Positions 16,923-25,608 of a DNA stretch of 64,000 nucleotides are shown here, piece after piece (within the stretch, counting starts at the first letter, position 1; each line of letters starts with the position of its first letter). A program made the position numbers and the translations under genes. A model generated the notes under the pieces. The model worked only from the letters and a program-made list of their open reading frames with translations, had not been told where the DNA came from and did not search any database. Location: contig NZ_BMUI01000015.1 of assembly GCF_014650115.1 (NCBI RefSeq), positions 124,001-188,000 of the forward strand, written 5' to 3'. This DNA comes from Streptomyces olivaceoviridis (GTDB lineage Bacteria; Actinomycetota; Actinomycetes; Streptomycetales; Streptomycetaceae).

Positions 16923-16976
16923 GTGTGCGGGGGAAAGTGTGCGGGGAAGGTGTGCGCACGAATGGTGTGTGCGGGG
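16923..16976. repeat. short direct repeats GTGTGCGGGG
   Basis: Three perfect copies of GTGTGCGGGG (16923-16932, 16937-16946, 16967-16976) and one partial copy (16950-16959) lie in the leader between the SDR pseudogene and the aldo/keto reductase, starting 27 bases before the latter's start. Confidence 0.7.
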
Positions 16977-17047
16977 AATGGCGTGGGTTCCGTGTGGACG
17001 GAGGACAGGGTGGATCCGTACCCGGGGAGGTCCCGGGACGGTCAGGT

Positions 17048-17958
17048 TCACAGGCGGTCGAGCAACCCGGTGACGCCCATACGGCGGGCCAGGCGCAGCC
17101 GCAGTTCCTCGGCGGCGCCGTTGATGATCTCGGCGCCGCAGTCGGAGCCGTCGGCGACGGTCCGGCGCGGCCGTCGGCCCACGGGCAGTCCGACGACCCG
17201 GACGACCTCGTCGGCGGCGATCTGCGGGTCGGCACTCACACCGCCGGCCATCAGCCGCTCGGTGTCCTCGCCCATCGAGGCGAGGAACGGGGCGATCCTG
17301 TCGTACCCGGCCGTGCGCTCGGTGTCGGCGGGAATGGCGGCGTCGGCGAAGTGCGCGGTGCCGTGGGTGAAGACGCCGGGCATCAGGATCGTGGTCTCGA
17401 TGCCGTAGGCGGCGACGTCCCAGGCGGTCGACTCGGCGAAGGCGTCGAAGGCTGCCTTGGCAGCGGAGTAGGGGCGAGGAAGGGCGGGACGGCGCGGGTC
17501 GTGCCCGAGCCGATCCACAGCAGCAGGCCCGACTCCTGGCGGCGCAGCACCGGAAGGACGGCCCGGTCGACGCGGAGGGCGCCGACGGCGTTGACGTCGA
17601 AGGCGCGCAGCACCTCCTCCGGGCTGAACGCCTCGGTCACCCCGACCAGCAGGTGGGCGGCGTTGTGGACGACGACGTCGAGGCCGTCGGCCTGCCGCAC
17701 GACCTCGTCGACGGCCGCCGAGGCGGACTCCTCGGACAGCACGTCGAGTTCGACGACGGACAGCTCACCGGGCGCGTCCTCGGTGCGCCGGAGCAGCGCC
17801 TGGGCCTTCTCCGCGTTCCGGCCCCCGGGGTCACGCATCGAGGCGAAGACGCGGTGCCCGGCCTGGGCGAGCGAGACGGACGAGAGGGCGCCCGTCCCGG
17901 TGCCGGCGCCGGTGACGAGGACCGTCCGCGACTGGGTTCTCCGGGGTGCGGGATCCAC
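17048..17958 (-). pseudogene. SDR gene with a frameshift at the catalytic motif
   Basis: From GTG 17958 (AGGAGG 6 bases upstream) the frame encodes a normal SDR: TGAGTGTG, HNAA and LLLWIGSGTTRAVPPFLAP. It then leaves frame, and the rest, YSAAKAAFDAFAESTAW to the end at 17048, continues in another frame. The total of 911 bases is one short of a multiple of three. One missing G/C in the run at 17471-17474 would restore the catalytic YSAAK. It is either a genuine mutation or a homopolymer sequencing error. The protein would resemble the SDR at 12283-13182. Confidence 0.85.
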
Positions 17959-18044
17959 GATCTTCCTCCTTGACGGTGACCAACCACCTGCGCGCCGCGG
18001 CCCACCGGGGGACATCGCTGCGATCGGCGATCACATACCCGATG

Positions 18045-18093
18045 CATCGACGATAACGTCAGCATCGATCACGGTCAACCGTTATCATCGATG
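18045..18093. promoter_or_regulatory. divergent operator region of the TetR gene
   Basis: CATCGACGATAACG (18045-18058) and CGTTATCATCGATG (18080-18093) are two copies of the site seen as a perfect palindrome at 14071-14085. The second ends two bases before the TetR ATG, so binding would block the TetR gene's own translation start region; no Shine-Dalgarno sequence is visible there and the mRNA may be leaderless. Confidence 0.65.
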
Positions 18094-18095
18094 GC

Positions 18096-18845
18096 ATGAC
18101 AGCGAGCGAGACGATCCCGCAGCCGCGCGAGCGGATCCTGCGGGCAGCGGCCGACCTGCTGGCCGAAGGCGGACGGGAGGCGGTCTCCACCCGTTCCGTC
18201 AGCGCGGCGGCGGGCGTACAGGCCCAGACCATCTACCGGCAGTTCGGTGACATGCAGGGGCTCCTCGACGAGGTCGCCCAGCGAGGCTTCGCCTCCTACC
18301 TCGCCGAGAAGCAGGCCAATCTCGCCTCCGGTGACGCGGTCGACCAACTGCGGCACGGCTGGGACCTGCACGTGGCCTTCGGGCTCGCCAACCCGGCCCT
18401 CTACCGGCTGCTGTACACCGATCCCCGGCCGGGCGAGGGCGCCACCGTCATGGGCGAGGCCTACGACATCCTGGTGCAGCTCGTCACCCGGGTCGCCGAG
18501 GCGGGCCGGCTGCGGATGAGCGTCGAGGCCGCGGCCGCGATGATCCACGCGGCGGGCATCGGCGTGACCGTGACACTGATCAGCGCCGACGCCGCCGGGC
18601 TGCTCGCCGAGCACGAGGGCCTGTCGGAGAACACGCGGGACGCCGTCCTCGCGGCCCTGATCGCGGACGAGCGGGACACCGGCGCGGCCGAGTCGCGCGC
18701 CGAACGGGGCGCCCGGCACGCCGTGGCGCTCAAGGCCCTGCTCGACGAGAAGGACGGCCGGCAGCCCTTCACCCCGGGCGAGCACCTGCTGCTCACGGAA
18801 TGGCTCGCCCGTCTGACCAGCAGGCCGGGCAGCGGCGGCGACTAG
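18096..18845 (+). CDS. TetR-family regulator
   Basis: This 249-residue protein has the TetR HTH (AVSTRSVSAAAGVQAQTIYRQF) at residues 25-50 and a C-terminal ligand-binding domain. It is divergent from the frameshifted SDR gene, with operator-like sites between them. The same site occurs upstream of the SDR pair at 13263-14000. It therefore probably represses itself and the two SDR/AKR groups; the ligand, perhaps an aldehyde or ketone substrate, is unknown. Confidence 0.9.
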   Translation: MTASETIPQPRERILRAAADLLAEGGREAVSTRSVSAAAGVQAQTIYRQFGDMQGLLDEVAQRGFASYLAEKQANLASGDAVDQLRHGWDLHVAFGLANPALYRLLYTDPRPGEGATVMGEAYDILVQLVTRVAEAGRLRMSVEAAAAMIHAAGIGVTVTLISADAAGLLAEHEGLSENTRDAVLAALIADERDTGAAESRAERGARHAVALKALLDEKDGRQPFTPGEHLLLTEWLARLTSRPGSGGD

Positions 18846-18996
18846 GCGGACGACCACCCTCGCCCGCCGCGGAACAGGGCACGGCACCGGACTTCGTCAG
18901 CTGAGGTCTCTTCAGCGGGCCGTCCGCCGCACGTACCACACATGCCGCCGTGATCCTGGGGGCGGGACATCACACATGGCGTCTCCGCGCAGACCG

Positions 18997-19009
18997 CATG
19001 AACGTGTGA
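18997..19009. promoter_or_regulatory. CATGAACGTGTGA element (copy c)
   Basis: CATGAACGTGTGA matches 13 bases of the element at 12134-12149 and is framed by CCGCA/TGCGG arms. A related ACATCACACATGGCG lies at 18968. Both precede the PrsW gene; the main copy is 58 bp before its start. Confidence 0.5.
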
Positions 19010-19066
19010 TGCGGACCGGCGCGTGACCGGGCACTGTCGGCTCATCCACGTTTCGGGGAGGAAGTC

Positions 19067-19918
19067 GTGTCCGTGTCGCTCACACACCGTTCGGTCCGGT
19101 CCGACCAGAGCGGGCTGTCCCGCATCGGCCGCCGCTGGGGCTGGGTCGCCGTCCTGCTGGTCGGTCTGCTGCTGTTCTGGCTGATCCACTCGGCCCTGAT
19201 CTCCACGCGCAATCCCAACCTCATCCCCGCTCTGATCTTCTTCGGGGCGGCGCTGGTGCCGTCGGCCTTCGTCGCCTTCGTGGCCGGCCGACGGCTCGAC
19301 TTCGGCGCCGGCATGGGGGTCGTCGGGGTGACCGCACTGACGGGCGGCGCGATCGGGGTGACCACGGCCGGAGTCCTGGAGTACCGGACGCTGTTGCTGA
19401 TGGACGTCCTGCCCACGGTCGCCGTCGGAGTGATCGAGGAGGCGGCGAAGCTCATCGTCCCGGTCCTGCTGCTCCTGATCATCCGCGACCGGCACCCCGG
19501 TGACGGGCTGCTGATCGGTGTCGCCTCCGGCGCCGGGTTCGCCGTCTTCGAGACGATGGGCTACGCCTTCGTCGAACTCGTCAACTCCAACGGCGACCTC
19601 TCGGCGGTGGACGACCTGCTGGTGTGGCGGGGGCTGCTGAGCCCCGCCGCGCACATGGCCTGGACGGGCCTGACGGCCGCGGCCCTGTGGTCCGCCGCCG
19701 CCCACGGGTGGCGCCGCCGCTCGGTGGGGCTGTTCGTGCTGGTCTACGCGGTCGCGGTCACCCTGCACACCCTGTGGGACAGCCTGGACAGTGACCTCGC
19801 CTACGGTGTGCTGGCCGCGATCAGCCTGTCCCTGCTGGTGTACGCCACACACCGGCTGGCGGCTCCGGGCCGGGTGGCCGCGCCGGTGCCGGTGCGCGGT
19901 CAGCGGCACGCGCTCTAG
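19067..19918 (+). CDS. PrsW-family intramembrane protease
   Basis: This 283-residue protein with about eight membrane helices has the family motifs EEAAK (near residue 124), FAVFETMGYAF and an HTLWDS segment, consistent with a glutamic-type membrane protease fold. In Bacillus PrsW cleaves the anti-sigma factor RsiW; here the target is unknown. GGGGAGG lies about 7 bases before the GTG start. A strong hairpin follows 76 bp after the stop. Confidence 0.85.
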   Translation: MSVSLTHRSVRSDQSGLSRIGRRWGWVAVLLVGLLLFWLIHSALISTRNPNLIPALIFFGAALVPSAFVAFVAGRRLDFGAGMGVVGVTALTGGAIGVTTAGVLEYRTLLLMDVLPTVAVGVIEEAAKLIVPVLLLLIIRDRHPGDGLLIGVASGAGFAVFETMGYAFVELVNSNGDLSAVDDLLVWRGLLSPAAHMAWTGLTAAALWSAAAHGWRRRSVGLFVLVYAVAVTLHTLWDSLDSDLAYGVLAAISLSLLVYATHRLAAPGRVAAPVPVRGQRHAL

Positions 19919-19993
19919 GAGTTCATCCGCCGGACGCGCGCGGGCGTGACGTCTCCGGAGTGGACGGGGCAGTCGACGGGGTCGGTGAGCACA

Positions 19994-20028
19994 CGGCGGT
20001 CGGTGCGGACGTCACGCACCGACCGCCG
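19994..20028. terminator. bidirectional hairpin terminator
   Basis: CGGCGGTCGGTGC and GCACCGACCGCCG form a perfect 13-bp stem with a 9-base loop between the convergent PrsW and coiled-coil/winged-helix genes. Confidence 0.85.
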
Positions 20029-20113
20029 CGCCGGCAGGGCGGGGAAACGGGTGGGAACCGCGCCGGCGTCCCCGGGGAACGGGGAACGCGGTCCCCACGG
20101 CCGGGCGAGGCTC

Positions 20114-20695
20114 TCAGTCCTTCGAGGACGCACGGCCGGCGGCCTGCTTCTCCCGGCCCTCCCTCGCCGTCTCCTCCTCGTCGGCCGGCTCAAGGGCGGC
20201 GTAGAACACGGAGTGGCCCTGCTTGAGGCGCTGGGCAGCGCTGCGGGCGACGAGTCCTTCCAGGGTCGTACGCACCACGGTCGTCTTGATGACCCGGTCC
20301 GGGTGGGCCTCGCCGAGGGCGGCAGCGATCTCGGCCGCGGAGGACGGCTCCGACTGCTGTGCGAGGTGGGCGCGGATCAGGGCCACCAGGGTCGGCTTGC
20401 TCTGCCGCTTCCTCGGGCCCGCCGAGCCGCCGGGCAGCCCGTAGCCGTAATCGCCGCCCGCGCTCCGCCGGCCCTTGGCCACGGGACCCTGCTGCATCGG
20501 GATACCGCTCTCCAGTGCCTGCTGCATGGTCGCGAGTACGGAATGATCGTGCTGGAGAGCCAGCAGACGGCCCTGAAGCTGGTCGATCTCGCTCCGGATC
20601 CGATCCTGCTCCTGGACGTTGCGTTCGAGGTCGCCCGCCAACTGGGAGCTGTACTGCGTCACCAGCTCCGTCGTACTCGTGTGGGAGTCAGGCAT
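20114..20695 (-). CDS. coiled-coil plus winged-helix protein
   Basis: This 193-residue protein starts with a heptad-rich coiled coil (about residues 15-65, DRIRSEIDQLQGRLLALQHD), followed by a glycine-rich linker and a winged-helix-like domain (about 98-170, SSAAEIAAALGEAHPDRVIKTTVV). The second part resembles DNA-binding wHTH domains. AGGAGG lies about 9 bases before the ATG. It stands alone between two other genes. I do not recognise a named family; a regulator is likely. Confidence 0.7.
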   Translation of the reverse strand: MPDSHTSTTELVTQYSSQLAGDLERNVQEQDRIRSEIDQLQGRLLALQHDHSVLATMQQALESGIPMQQGPVAKGRRSAGGDYGYGLPGGSAGPRKRQSKPTLVALIRAHLAQQSEPSSAAEIAAALGEAHPDRVIKTTVVRTTLEGLVARSAAQRLKQGHSVFYAALEPADEEETAREGREKQAAGRASSKD

Positions 20696-20831
20696 GCCGG
20701 GAGCCTCCTGGTTGGTGATGTCACTCCGGAGAAGCTGATTCAGCCATGGATTAAAGCATCATGGCGCATACAGACGTCTCATTCGGTCAGGAGAGTCAAC
20801 CCGTTCCAGTCAACCTCTGCCGCCTCCTGCC

Positions 20832-21443
20832 CTAAGGCAGGAGCGCTGCCGCCGCTTGGGCTTCGAGCCATGCTGTCGCCCGGGGGTAGGGCCAGCCCAG
20901 TTCCCTCACGGTGCTCCACGAGGAGACGCCGAAGTAGAACCACATGATGTCCCGTGCCTGTTCGCGGGTCACCTCGGCACGTACGTCACCGAGATCGAAG
21001 AGCCGGTCGGCGATGACGTCCAGAAGGCCGCGGTAGTGCCCCATCTTGTAGTCAGCGGCTTTGGCCACGTCCGCGTCGGAGTTGCGGGCGTCCATCAGCA
21101 CCGTGAGCGTCTTGGCGTGCCGCTCGATCACCTTGCCCGTGCCCACCGCCGTCAGCCGCAGGATCTCGCGCCCGTCGTCGGTCGCCAGTACCTGCTGCCT
21201 GGTGAGATCCACCTGCTCGTCGTCGGCGCTGTCTTTGGCCAGGGCCAGGATCAGTGCGGGCTTGCCGCCGATGCTGGAGTACACCGTGTTCAGCGCGACG
21301 TCGGCCTCCGCGGCGATGGTGGCGAGGCTCACCCGGCCGTATCCCCGCTCGGCGAAGAGATCGCGGGCTGTCGCGAGGATCGCCCTGCGGGTCTGCTCCG
21401 CCTTCTGGGCTCGGAGCCGGGAGGTGTACGCGCGCTGACCCAT
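20832..21443 (-). CDS. TetR-family regulator
   Basis: This 203-residue protein has the TetR HTH, GYGRVSLATIAAEADVALNTVYSSI, and a C-terminal helical domain. It is divergent from the secreted beta-propeller gene, and a near-palindrome at 21481-21499 lies between them, which suggests it controls both. The ligand is unknown. Confidence 0.9.
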   Translation of the reverse strand: MGQRAYTSRLRAQKAEQTRRAILATARDLFAERGYGRVSLATIAAEADVALNTVYSSIGGKPALILALAKDSADDEQVDLTRQQVLATDDGREILRLTAVGTGKVIERHAKTLTVLMDARNSDADVAKAADYKMGHYRGLLDVIADRLFDLGDVRAEVTREQARDIMWFYFGVSSWSTVRELGWPYPRATAWLEAQAAAALLP

Positions 21444-21480
21444 GGAGCGATCCTACCCACCCCCATATTCGCCTTATGTT

Positions 21481-21499
21481 GCATCCATTGAATGTATGC
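21481..21499. promoter_or_regulatory. TetR-type operator GCATCCATTGAATGTATGC
   Basis: The 19-base element has arms GCATCCATT and AATGTATGC that pair at eight of nine positions. It lies in an A/T-rich patch between the divergent TetR and propeller genes, 38 bp before the TetR start. Confidence 0.55.
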
Positions 21500-21579
21500 T
21501 CCTTACGATGAATTCGGCCCCAGGCGCCACACGAGTGACGCCGTCGGCGGCCGAACCCCCGTGAAGGAAGCAGAAGGTC

Positions 21580-22584
21580 ATGAGAAACAGACTGGTCGCA
21601 CTCGCGTGCGCCGTCACGGCCGCGGCGACGACCGCGGTCACCGCCCTCACCCAGGTCTCCGCCTCGGCGGCGACACGACCGGTAGCCGGCCCTCGTATCG
21701 CCGCACACTTCGACCTGTCGCACGGTCAGACGCCGGAGAACATCGCGCTGGAGCCCGACGGCACAGCCGTCGTCACCTTCGCCGCCGGCCGCCAGGTGGC
21801 CGCCGTCAGTCCGCGGGGCGACACCCGGATCCTGGCCACACTGCCCGCGCCCGCCGACGGCGGTGTGCACACCCCGAAGCTCGGCTTCGCCCTGACCGCG
21901 GGCATCGTCCGGGCCCACGACGGGACGCTGTACTTCCTCTACGCCAGCGGCACCTCCGACCTGACCGGCCTGTGGCGGCTGCGCCCGGGAGGCACCCCGC
22001 ACCGCATCGCGGCACTCCCCGCCGACGGGCTGCCCAACGGGCTGGCGCTGGACGAACACCACGACCGGCTCTACATGGCCGACTCCGCGCTGGGGAGGAT
22101 CTCCACCGTGCCCACCACGGGCGGGACCCCCACCACCTGGTCCGCCGCTCCCGAACTCGCCTCGACCGGCTTCCTCGGCGTCAACGGGCTGAAGATCCAC
22201 CGGGGCGCGCTGTGGGCGACCAACCTCGACCGGGGCACGGTGGTGCGCATCCCGTTCGGCCCGGGGGGCCGGCCCGGCCCCGTCCAGATCAGGGCCACGG
22301 GGCTGACCGGCATCGACGACTTCGCCTTCACCGGCCGAGGCGACGACATCCTGGCCGCGCTCGACGGCCCCAACAAGGTCGTGCGCATCCACCCGGACGG
22401 CACCTGGACGACCGTGCTCACCAGCGCCGACGGACTCCAGAACCCGACCTCGGTCGCGGTGCGCCGCAACGTCGCCTACATACCCAGCGCCGCCTACGCC
22501 ACCGCCTCCGACCCCAACCTCATGCTCGCTCCCGTAGCGAGCCCGAGGGACGGCGCCGGGCACGCCCCCCACGACCACCCGTAG
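21580..22584 (+). CDS. secreted SMP-30-like beta-propeller protein
   Basis: This 334-residue protein has a Sec signal (basic start, hydrophobic ACAVTAAATTAVTAL, cleavage near ASA-AT) and repeated beta-propeller strands such as NIALEPDGTAVVTFAAG and NGLALDEHHDRLYMADS of the SMP-30/gluconolactonase or superoxide-dismutase-like sugar-lactonase group. Metal ligands are plausible but cannot be assigned. GAAGG lies near the ATG. The divergent TetR and palindrome suggest induction by a small molecule. Confidence 0.8.
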   Translation: MRNRLVALACAVTAAATTAVTALTQVSASAATRPVAGPRIAAHFDLSHGQTPENIALEPDGTAVVTFAAGRQVAAVSPRGDTRILATLPAPADGGVHTPKLGFALTAGIVRAHDGTLYFLYASGTSDLTGLWRLRPGGTPHRIAALPADGLPNGLALDEHHDRLYMADSALGRISTVPTTGGTPTTWSAAPELASTGFLGVNGLKIHRGALWATNLDRGTVVRIPFGPGGRPGPVQIRATGLTGIDDFAFTGRGDDILAALDGPNKVVRIHPDGTWTTVLTSADGLQNPTSVAVRRNVAYIPSAAYATASDPNLMLAPVASPRDGAGHAPHDHP

Positions 22585-22607
22585 CAAGGTACGCATTCGA
22601 CAAGAGG

Positions 22608-22655
22608 CCAGTGGCCTGTTAAATTCGGAGCCGTAAGGTTCCAGTGGCCTCTTAA
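22608..22655 (+). promoter_or_regulatory. paired direct repeats CCAGTGGCCTNTTAA
   Basis: CCAGTGGCCTGTTAA (22608-22622) and CCAGTGGCCTCTTAA (22641-22655) differ at one base and are spaced 33 bp apart, three helical turns. The first copy overlaps a perfect palindrome AGGCCA-G-TGGCCT (22605-22617). They lie 40-87 bp before the aldo/keto reductase start, a typical operator position. Confidence 0.6.
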
Positions 22656-22694
22656 CGAAGTGCCGGGCCACACAGGCGAAGGTGGGTTCAGGTG

Positions 22695-23741
22695 ATGAGC
22701 GAAGGCACCGCACACGCGGCGCGTACTCCGCTGGGTGGATCCGGCATCTCGGTGCGGCCCGTCGGACTCGGGCTCATGGGGATGTCGCAGTTCTACGGCG
22801 CGACGGACCCGGACGCCTCGGTCGCCACCATCCGTGACGCGATCGAGGCGGGTGTCGAGCTGTTCGACACCTCGGACTACTACGGGGCGGGCAGCGCCAC
22901 CCCGGGCCGGCCGGTGGCCGGCTTCGGCCACAACGAGGAACTGCTGGGACGCGCGCTCCAAGGGCGCCGGGACCGGGCGGTCGTGGCGACGAAGTTCTCC
23001 GCGCGCCCCACCCCCGAGGGCCGCAGCTTCTTCGACGGCCGCCCCGAGTACGTGAAGGCCGCCTGCGAGGCGAGCCTGAAGCGGCTCGGCACGGACCGGA
23101 TCGACCTGTACTACTACCACCGGCTCGACCCGGCCGTCCCCGTCGAGGACACCGTGGGCGCCATGGCCGAACTGGTCGCCGAGGGCAAGGTCCGGGCGAT
23201 CGGCCTGAGCGAGGTCGGCCCGGACATCCTGCGGCGGGCCCACGCCGTCCACCCCGTCGCCGCGCTCCAGAGCGAGTACTCACTGTGGGAGCGCGGCGTC
23301 GAGGCCGAAGTACTGCCGCAGTGCCGCCGACTGGGCATCACTCTGGTGCCCTACAGCCCGCTGGGCCGCGGCATGCTCACCGGCTCCTTCAGCCGGGGCA
23401 CCGAGTTCGAACGTGACGACTTCCGCTCCACGCTGCCCAAGTTCCAGGGCGACAACTTCGACCACAACCGGCGGTTGGTCGACGAGTTGGAGGAGTTCGC
23501 CGCGAGCACGGGCAACACCGCCGGTCAGATCGCCCTCGCCTGGCTGCTGGCGCAACACCACGACATCGTCCCGATCCCGGGTTCCCGCCGTCCGGCCTAT
23601 GTCCGAGCGAACCTCGCCGCCACCTCGGTCCGGCTCAGCGCCGACGACGTGGCCCGTCTCGGCGCCCTGTTCGACCCCGCACGGGTCAAGGGGGGCCGGT
23701 ACGGAGCCCTCAACACGCTTCCGGACGACACCGCGAAGTGA
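22695..23741 (+). CDS. aldo/keto reductase
   Basis: This 348-residue enzyme has Asp/Tyr in LFDTSDYYGAG, Lys in VVATKFSA and His in LYYYHRLDP, so the catalytic tetrad is complete. It reduces an unknown carbonyl with NADPH. I prefer the ATG to the adjacent upstream GTG. Paired direct repeats lie upstream. Two SDR genes and a TetR gene follow on the same strand with gaps of 70-130 bp. Confidence 0.9.
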   Translation: MSEGTAHAARTPLGGSGISVRPVGLGLMGMSQFYGATDPDASVATIRDAIEAGVELFDTSDYYGAGSATPGRPVAGFGHNEELLGRALQGRRDRAVVATKFSARPTPEGRSFFDGRPEYVKAACEASLKRLGTDRIDLYYYHRLDPAVPVEDTVGAMAELVAEGKVRAIGLSEVGPDILRRAHAVHPVAALQSEYSLWERGVEAEVLPQCRRLGITLVPYSPLGRGMLTGSFSRGTEFERDDFRSTLPKFQGDNFDHNRRLVDELEEFAASTGNTAGQIALAWLLAQHHDIVPIPGSRRPAYVRANLAATSVRLSADDVARLGALFDPARVKGGRYGALNTLPDDTAK

Positions 23742-23811
23742 CACCCGGCGCGGAACACCACACACAGGGGCCCGCCGTACCGGCCGCCCCCTCGCACGAG
23801 GAGCACACCCC

Positions 23812-24564
23812 ATGAACCACGACGACCAGTTCGCCGGCAGGACCGCGCTCGTGACCGGCGCCGGAAGCGGCATAGGTTCCGACATCGCCCGCCTGCTCGC
23901 CGCACGCGGGGCCGACGTCACCCTGGTCAGCCGCCAGGAGGCGCCGCTCAGGGAGCTCGCCGACGAGATCACCGAGGCGGGCGGCAAGGCCCTCGTCGTC
24001 GCCGGTGACGTCAGCGACCCGCACACCGCCGAGCACGCCGTCGCCGAGACCGTCCGCCACTTCGGCGCCCTGCACCTGGCCGTGAACAACGCCGGCACCT
24101 CCGGCGTCCACCACGACGTTCCCGACCTGCCCGAGGAGGAGTGGGACAAGACCATCTCGATCAACCTCTCCGGCGTCTTCTACGGGCTGAAGCACCAGCT
24201 CCCGGCGATCAAGGCGGCCGGCGGCGGCGCTGTCGTCAACATCTCCAGCGTCTTCGCCGACCGCGGTCTGTCGCACCGCGCCGCCTACAGCGCGAGCAAG
24301 CACGGCGTCCGCGGCCTGACCCGCGCCGCCGCGGCCGACTGGGCCCAGCACGGCATCCGGATCAACGAACTCCAGCCCGGCGTCATCCCGGTGCCCCGTC
24401 AGCAGGGCAACCCCGAAGAGGTCGCGAAGATCGCCGAGAAGATCCCGGCCCGCCGGCTCGGCACCGGCGAGGAAGTGGCGAAGGCCGTCGCCTTCCTGCT
24501 CTCCGACGAGGCGTCCTACGTCACCGGCGCCCACCTCGCGGTCGACGGCGGCTTCCTCATCTGA
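23812..24564 (+). CDS. short-chain dehydrogenase/reductase
   Basis: This 250-residue SDR has TGAGSGIG, NNAG, the Ser in ISSVFADRG and YSASK, and ends with the family HLAVDGGFLI. It resembles 3-oxoacyl-ACP reductase-type enzymes; substrate unknown. GAGGAG lies about 8 bases before the ATG. It sits 70 bp after the aldo/keto reductase and 95 bp before another SDR, probably co-transcribed. Confidence 0.9.
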   Translation: MNHDDQFAGRTALVTGAGSGIGSDIARLLAARGADVTLVSRQEAPLRELADEITEAGGKALVVAGDVSDPHTAEHAVAETVRHFGALHLAVNNAGTSGVHHDVPDLPEEEWDKTISINLSGVFYGLKHQLPAIKAAGGGAVVNISSVFADRGLSHRAAYSASKHGVRGLTRAAAADWAQHGIRINELQPGVIPVPRQQGNPEEVAKIAEKIPARRLGTGEEVAKAVAFLLSDEASYVTGAHLAVDGGFLI

Positions 24565-24659
24565 GCCTCTCCGGCTCCCCCCGTCCCGAGCCTTCGGGCC
24601 CGCCCGCACCACCCACTCCCCCCACATTCCCTGTGACAACACTGAAATCGAGGCACATC

Positions 24660-25478
24660 ATGAGCAAGACCTGGCTGGTCACCGGCAGCTCCCGCGGCCT
24701 GGGCCGTTCCATCGCCGAGGCCGTCCTCGCGGCCGGCGGCAACCTGGTCGCCACCGCCCGGCGCACCGAATCGCTGAACGACCTCGCCGACAAGTACGGC
24801 GACAAGGTCCGCCTCGTCACGCTGGACGTGACCGACGCCGAAGCCTCCCGCCGGGCCGTCCAGGCCGCCGTCGACGCCTTCGGCCGCCTGGACGTGGTCG
24901 TCAACAACGCCGGTTACGCCGACATGGCCGCCATCGAGGACATGACCGACGAGGCCTTCCGCAACCAGGTGGACGCCAACTTCTACGGCGTCGTGAACGT
25001 CACCAAGGCTGCCCTTCCCGTCCTGCGCGAGCAGGGCTTTGGCCACGTCATCCAGATCTCCTCCGTCGGTGGCCGCGTGGGCGGCCCCGGCCTGGGCGCC
25101 TACCAGGCGGCCAAGTGGGCCGTCGGCGGCTTCTCCGAGGTCCTCGCCAAGGAAGTCGCCCCGCTCGGCATCAAGGTGACCGTCGCCGAGCCGGGCGCCA
25201 TGCGCACCCACTGGGCCGGCTCCTCGATGGACACCCCGCCGGTCAGCGACCCCTACAAGCCGGTCGTCGAGCCGGCCATCGCCCGCCAGCGGGCCTCGGA
25301 CGGCAACCAGCCGGGCGACCCCGCCCGCGTCGCCCAGATCCTGCTGGACATCGTGGAGGCCGAGGAGCCGCCGCTGCACCTGCTGCTCGGCAAGGACGCC
25401 GTCGAGGTCGGCCGGTTCGCGGCCGAGACCCTCGCCGCCTCGGACGCCAAGTGGCGTCACGTGAGCGAGTCCGTGTGA
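24660..25478 (+). CDS. short-chain dehydrogenase/reductase
   Basis: This 272-residue SDR has TGSSRGLG, NNAG, ISSVGGRVGG and YQAAK, and the longer C-terminal region of the group that acts on bulky substrates (ending LLGKDAVEVGRFAAETLAASD). The substrate is unknown. A hairpin follows 36 bp downstream, so it probably ends the AKR-SDR-SDR transcription unit. Confidence 0.9.
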   Translation: MSKTWLVTGSSRGLGRSIAEAVLAAGGNLVATARRTESLNDLADKYGDKVRLVTLDVTDAEASRRAVQAAVDAFGRLDVVVNNAGYADMAAIEDMTDEAFRNQVDANFYGVVNVTKAALPVLREQGFGHVIQISSVGGRVGGPGLGAYQAAKWAVGGFSEVLAKEVAPLGIKVTVAEPGAMRTHWAGSSMDTPPVSDPYKPVVEPAIARQRASDGNQPGDPARVAQILLDIVEAEEPPLHLLLGKDAVEVGRFAAETLAASDAKWRHVSESV

Positions 25479-25513
25479 TCCGCGCTGACGGACCTGGCGC
25501 CCAGGTCCGCCCC

Positions 25514-25547
25514 CTGCCGGTGCCGCCCCTCCGGACGGCACCGGCAG
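25514..25547 (+). terminator. hairpin terminator
   Basis: CTGCCGGTGCC and GGCACCGGCAG form a perfect 11-bp stem with a 12-base loop, between the SDR and TetR genes. Confidence 0.75.
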
Positions 25548-25608
25548 GCCATAGGGTGACCGGGAGCGGCGCCAGGGGTGGGCCGCGAGAGTTCCCGAGG
25601 AAGCGACG

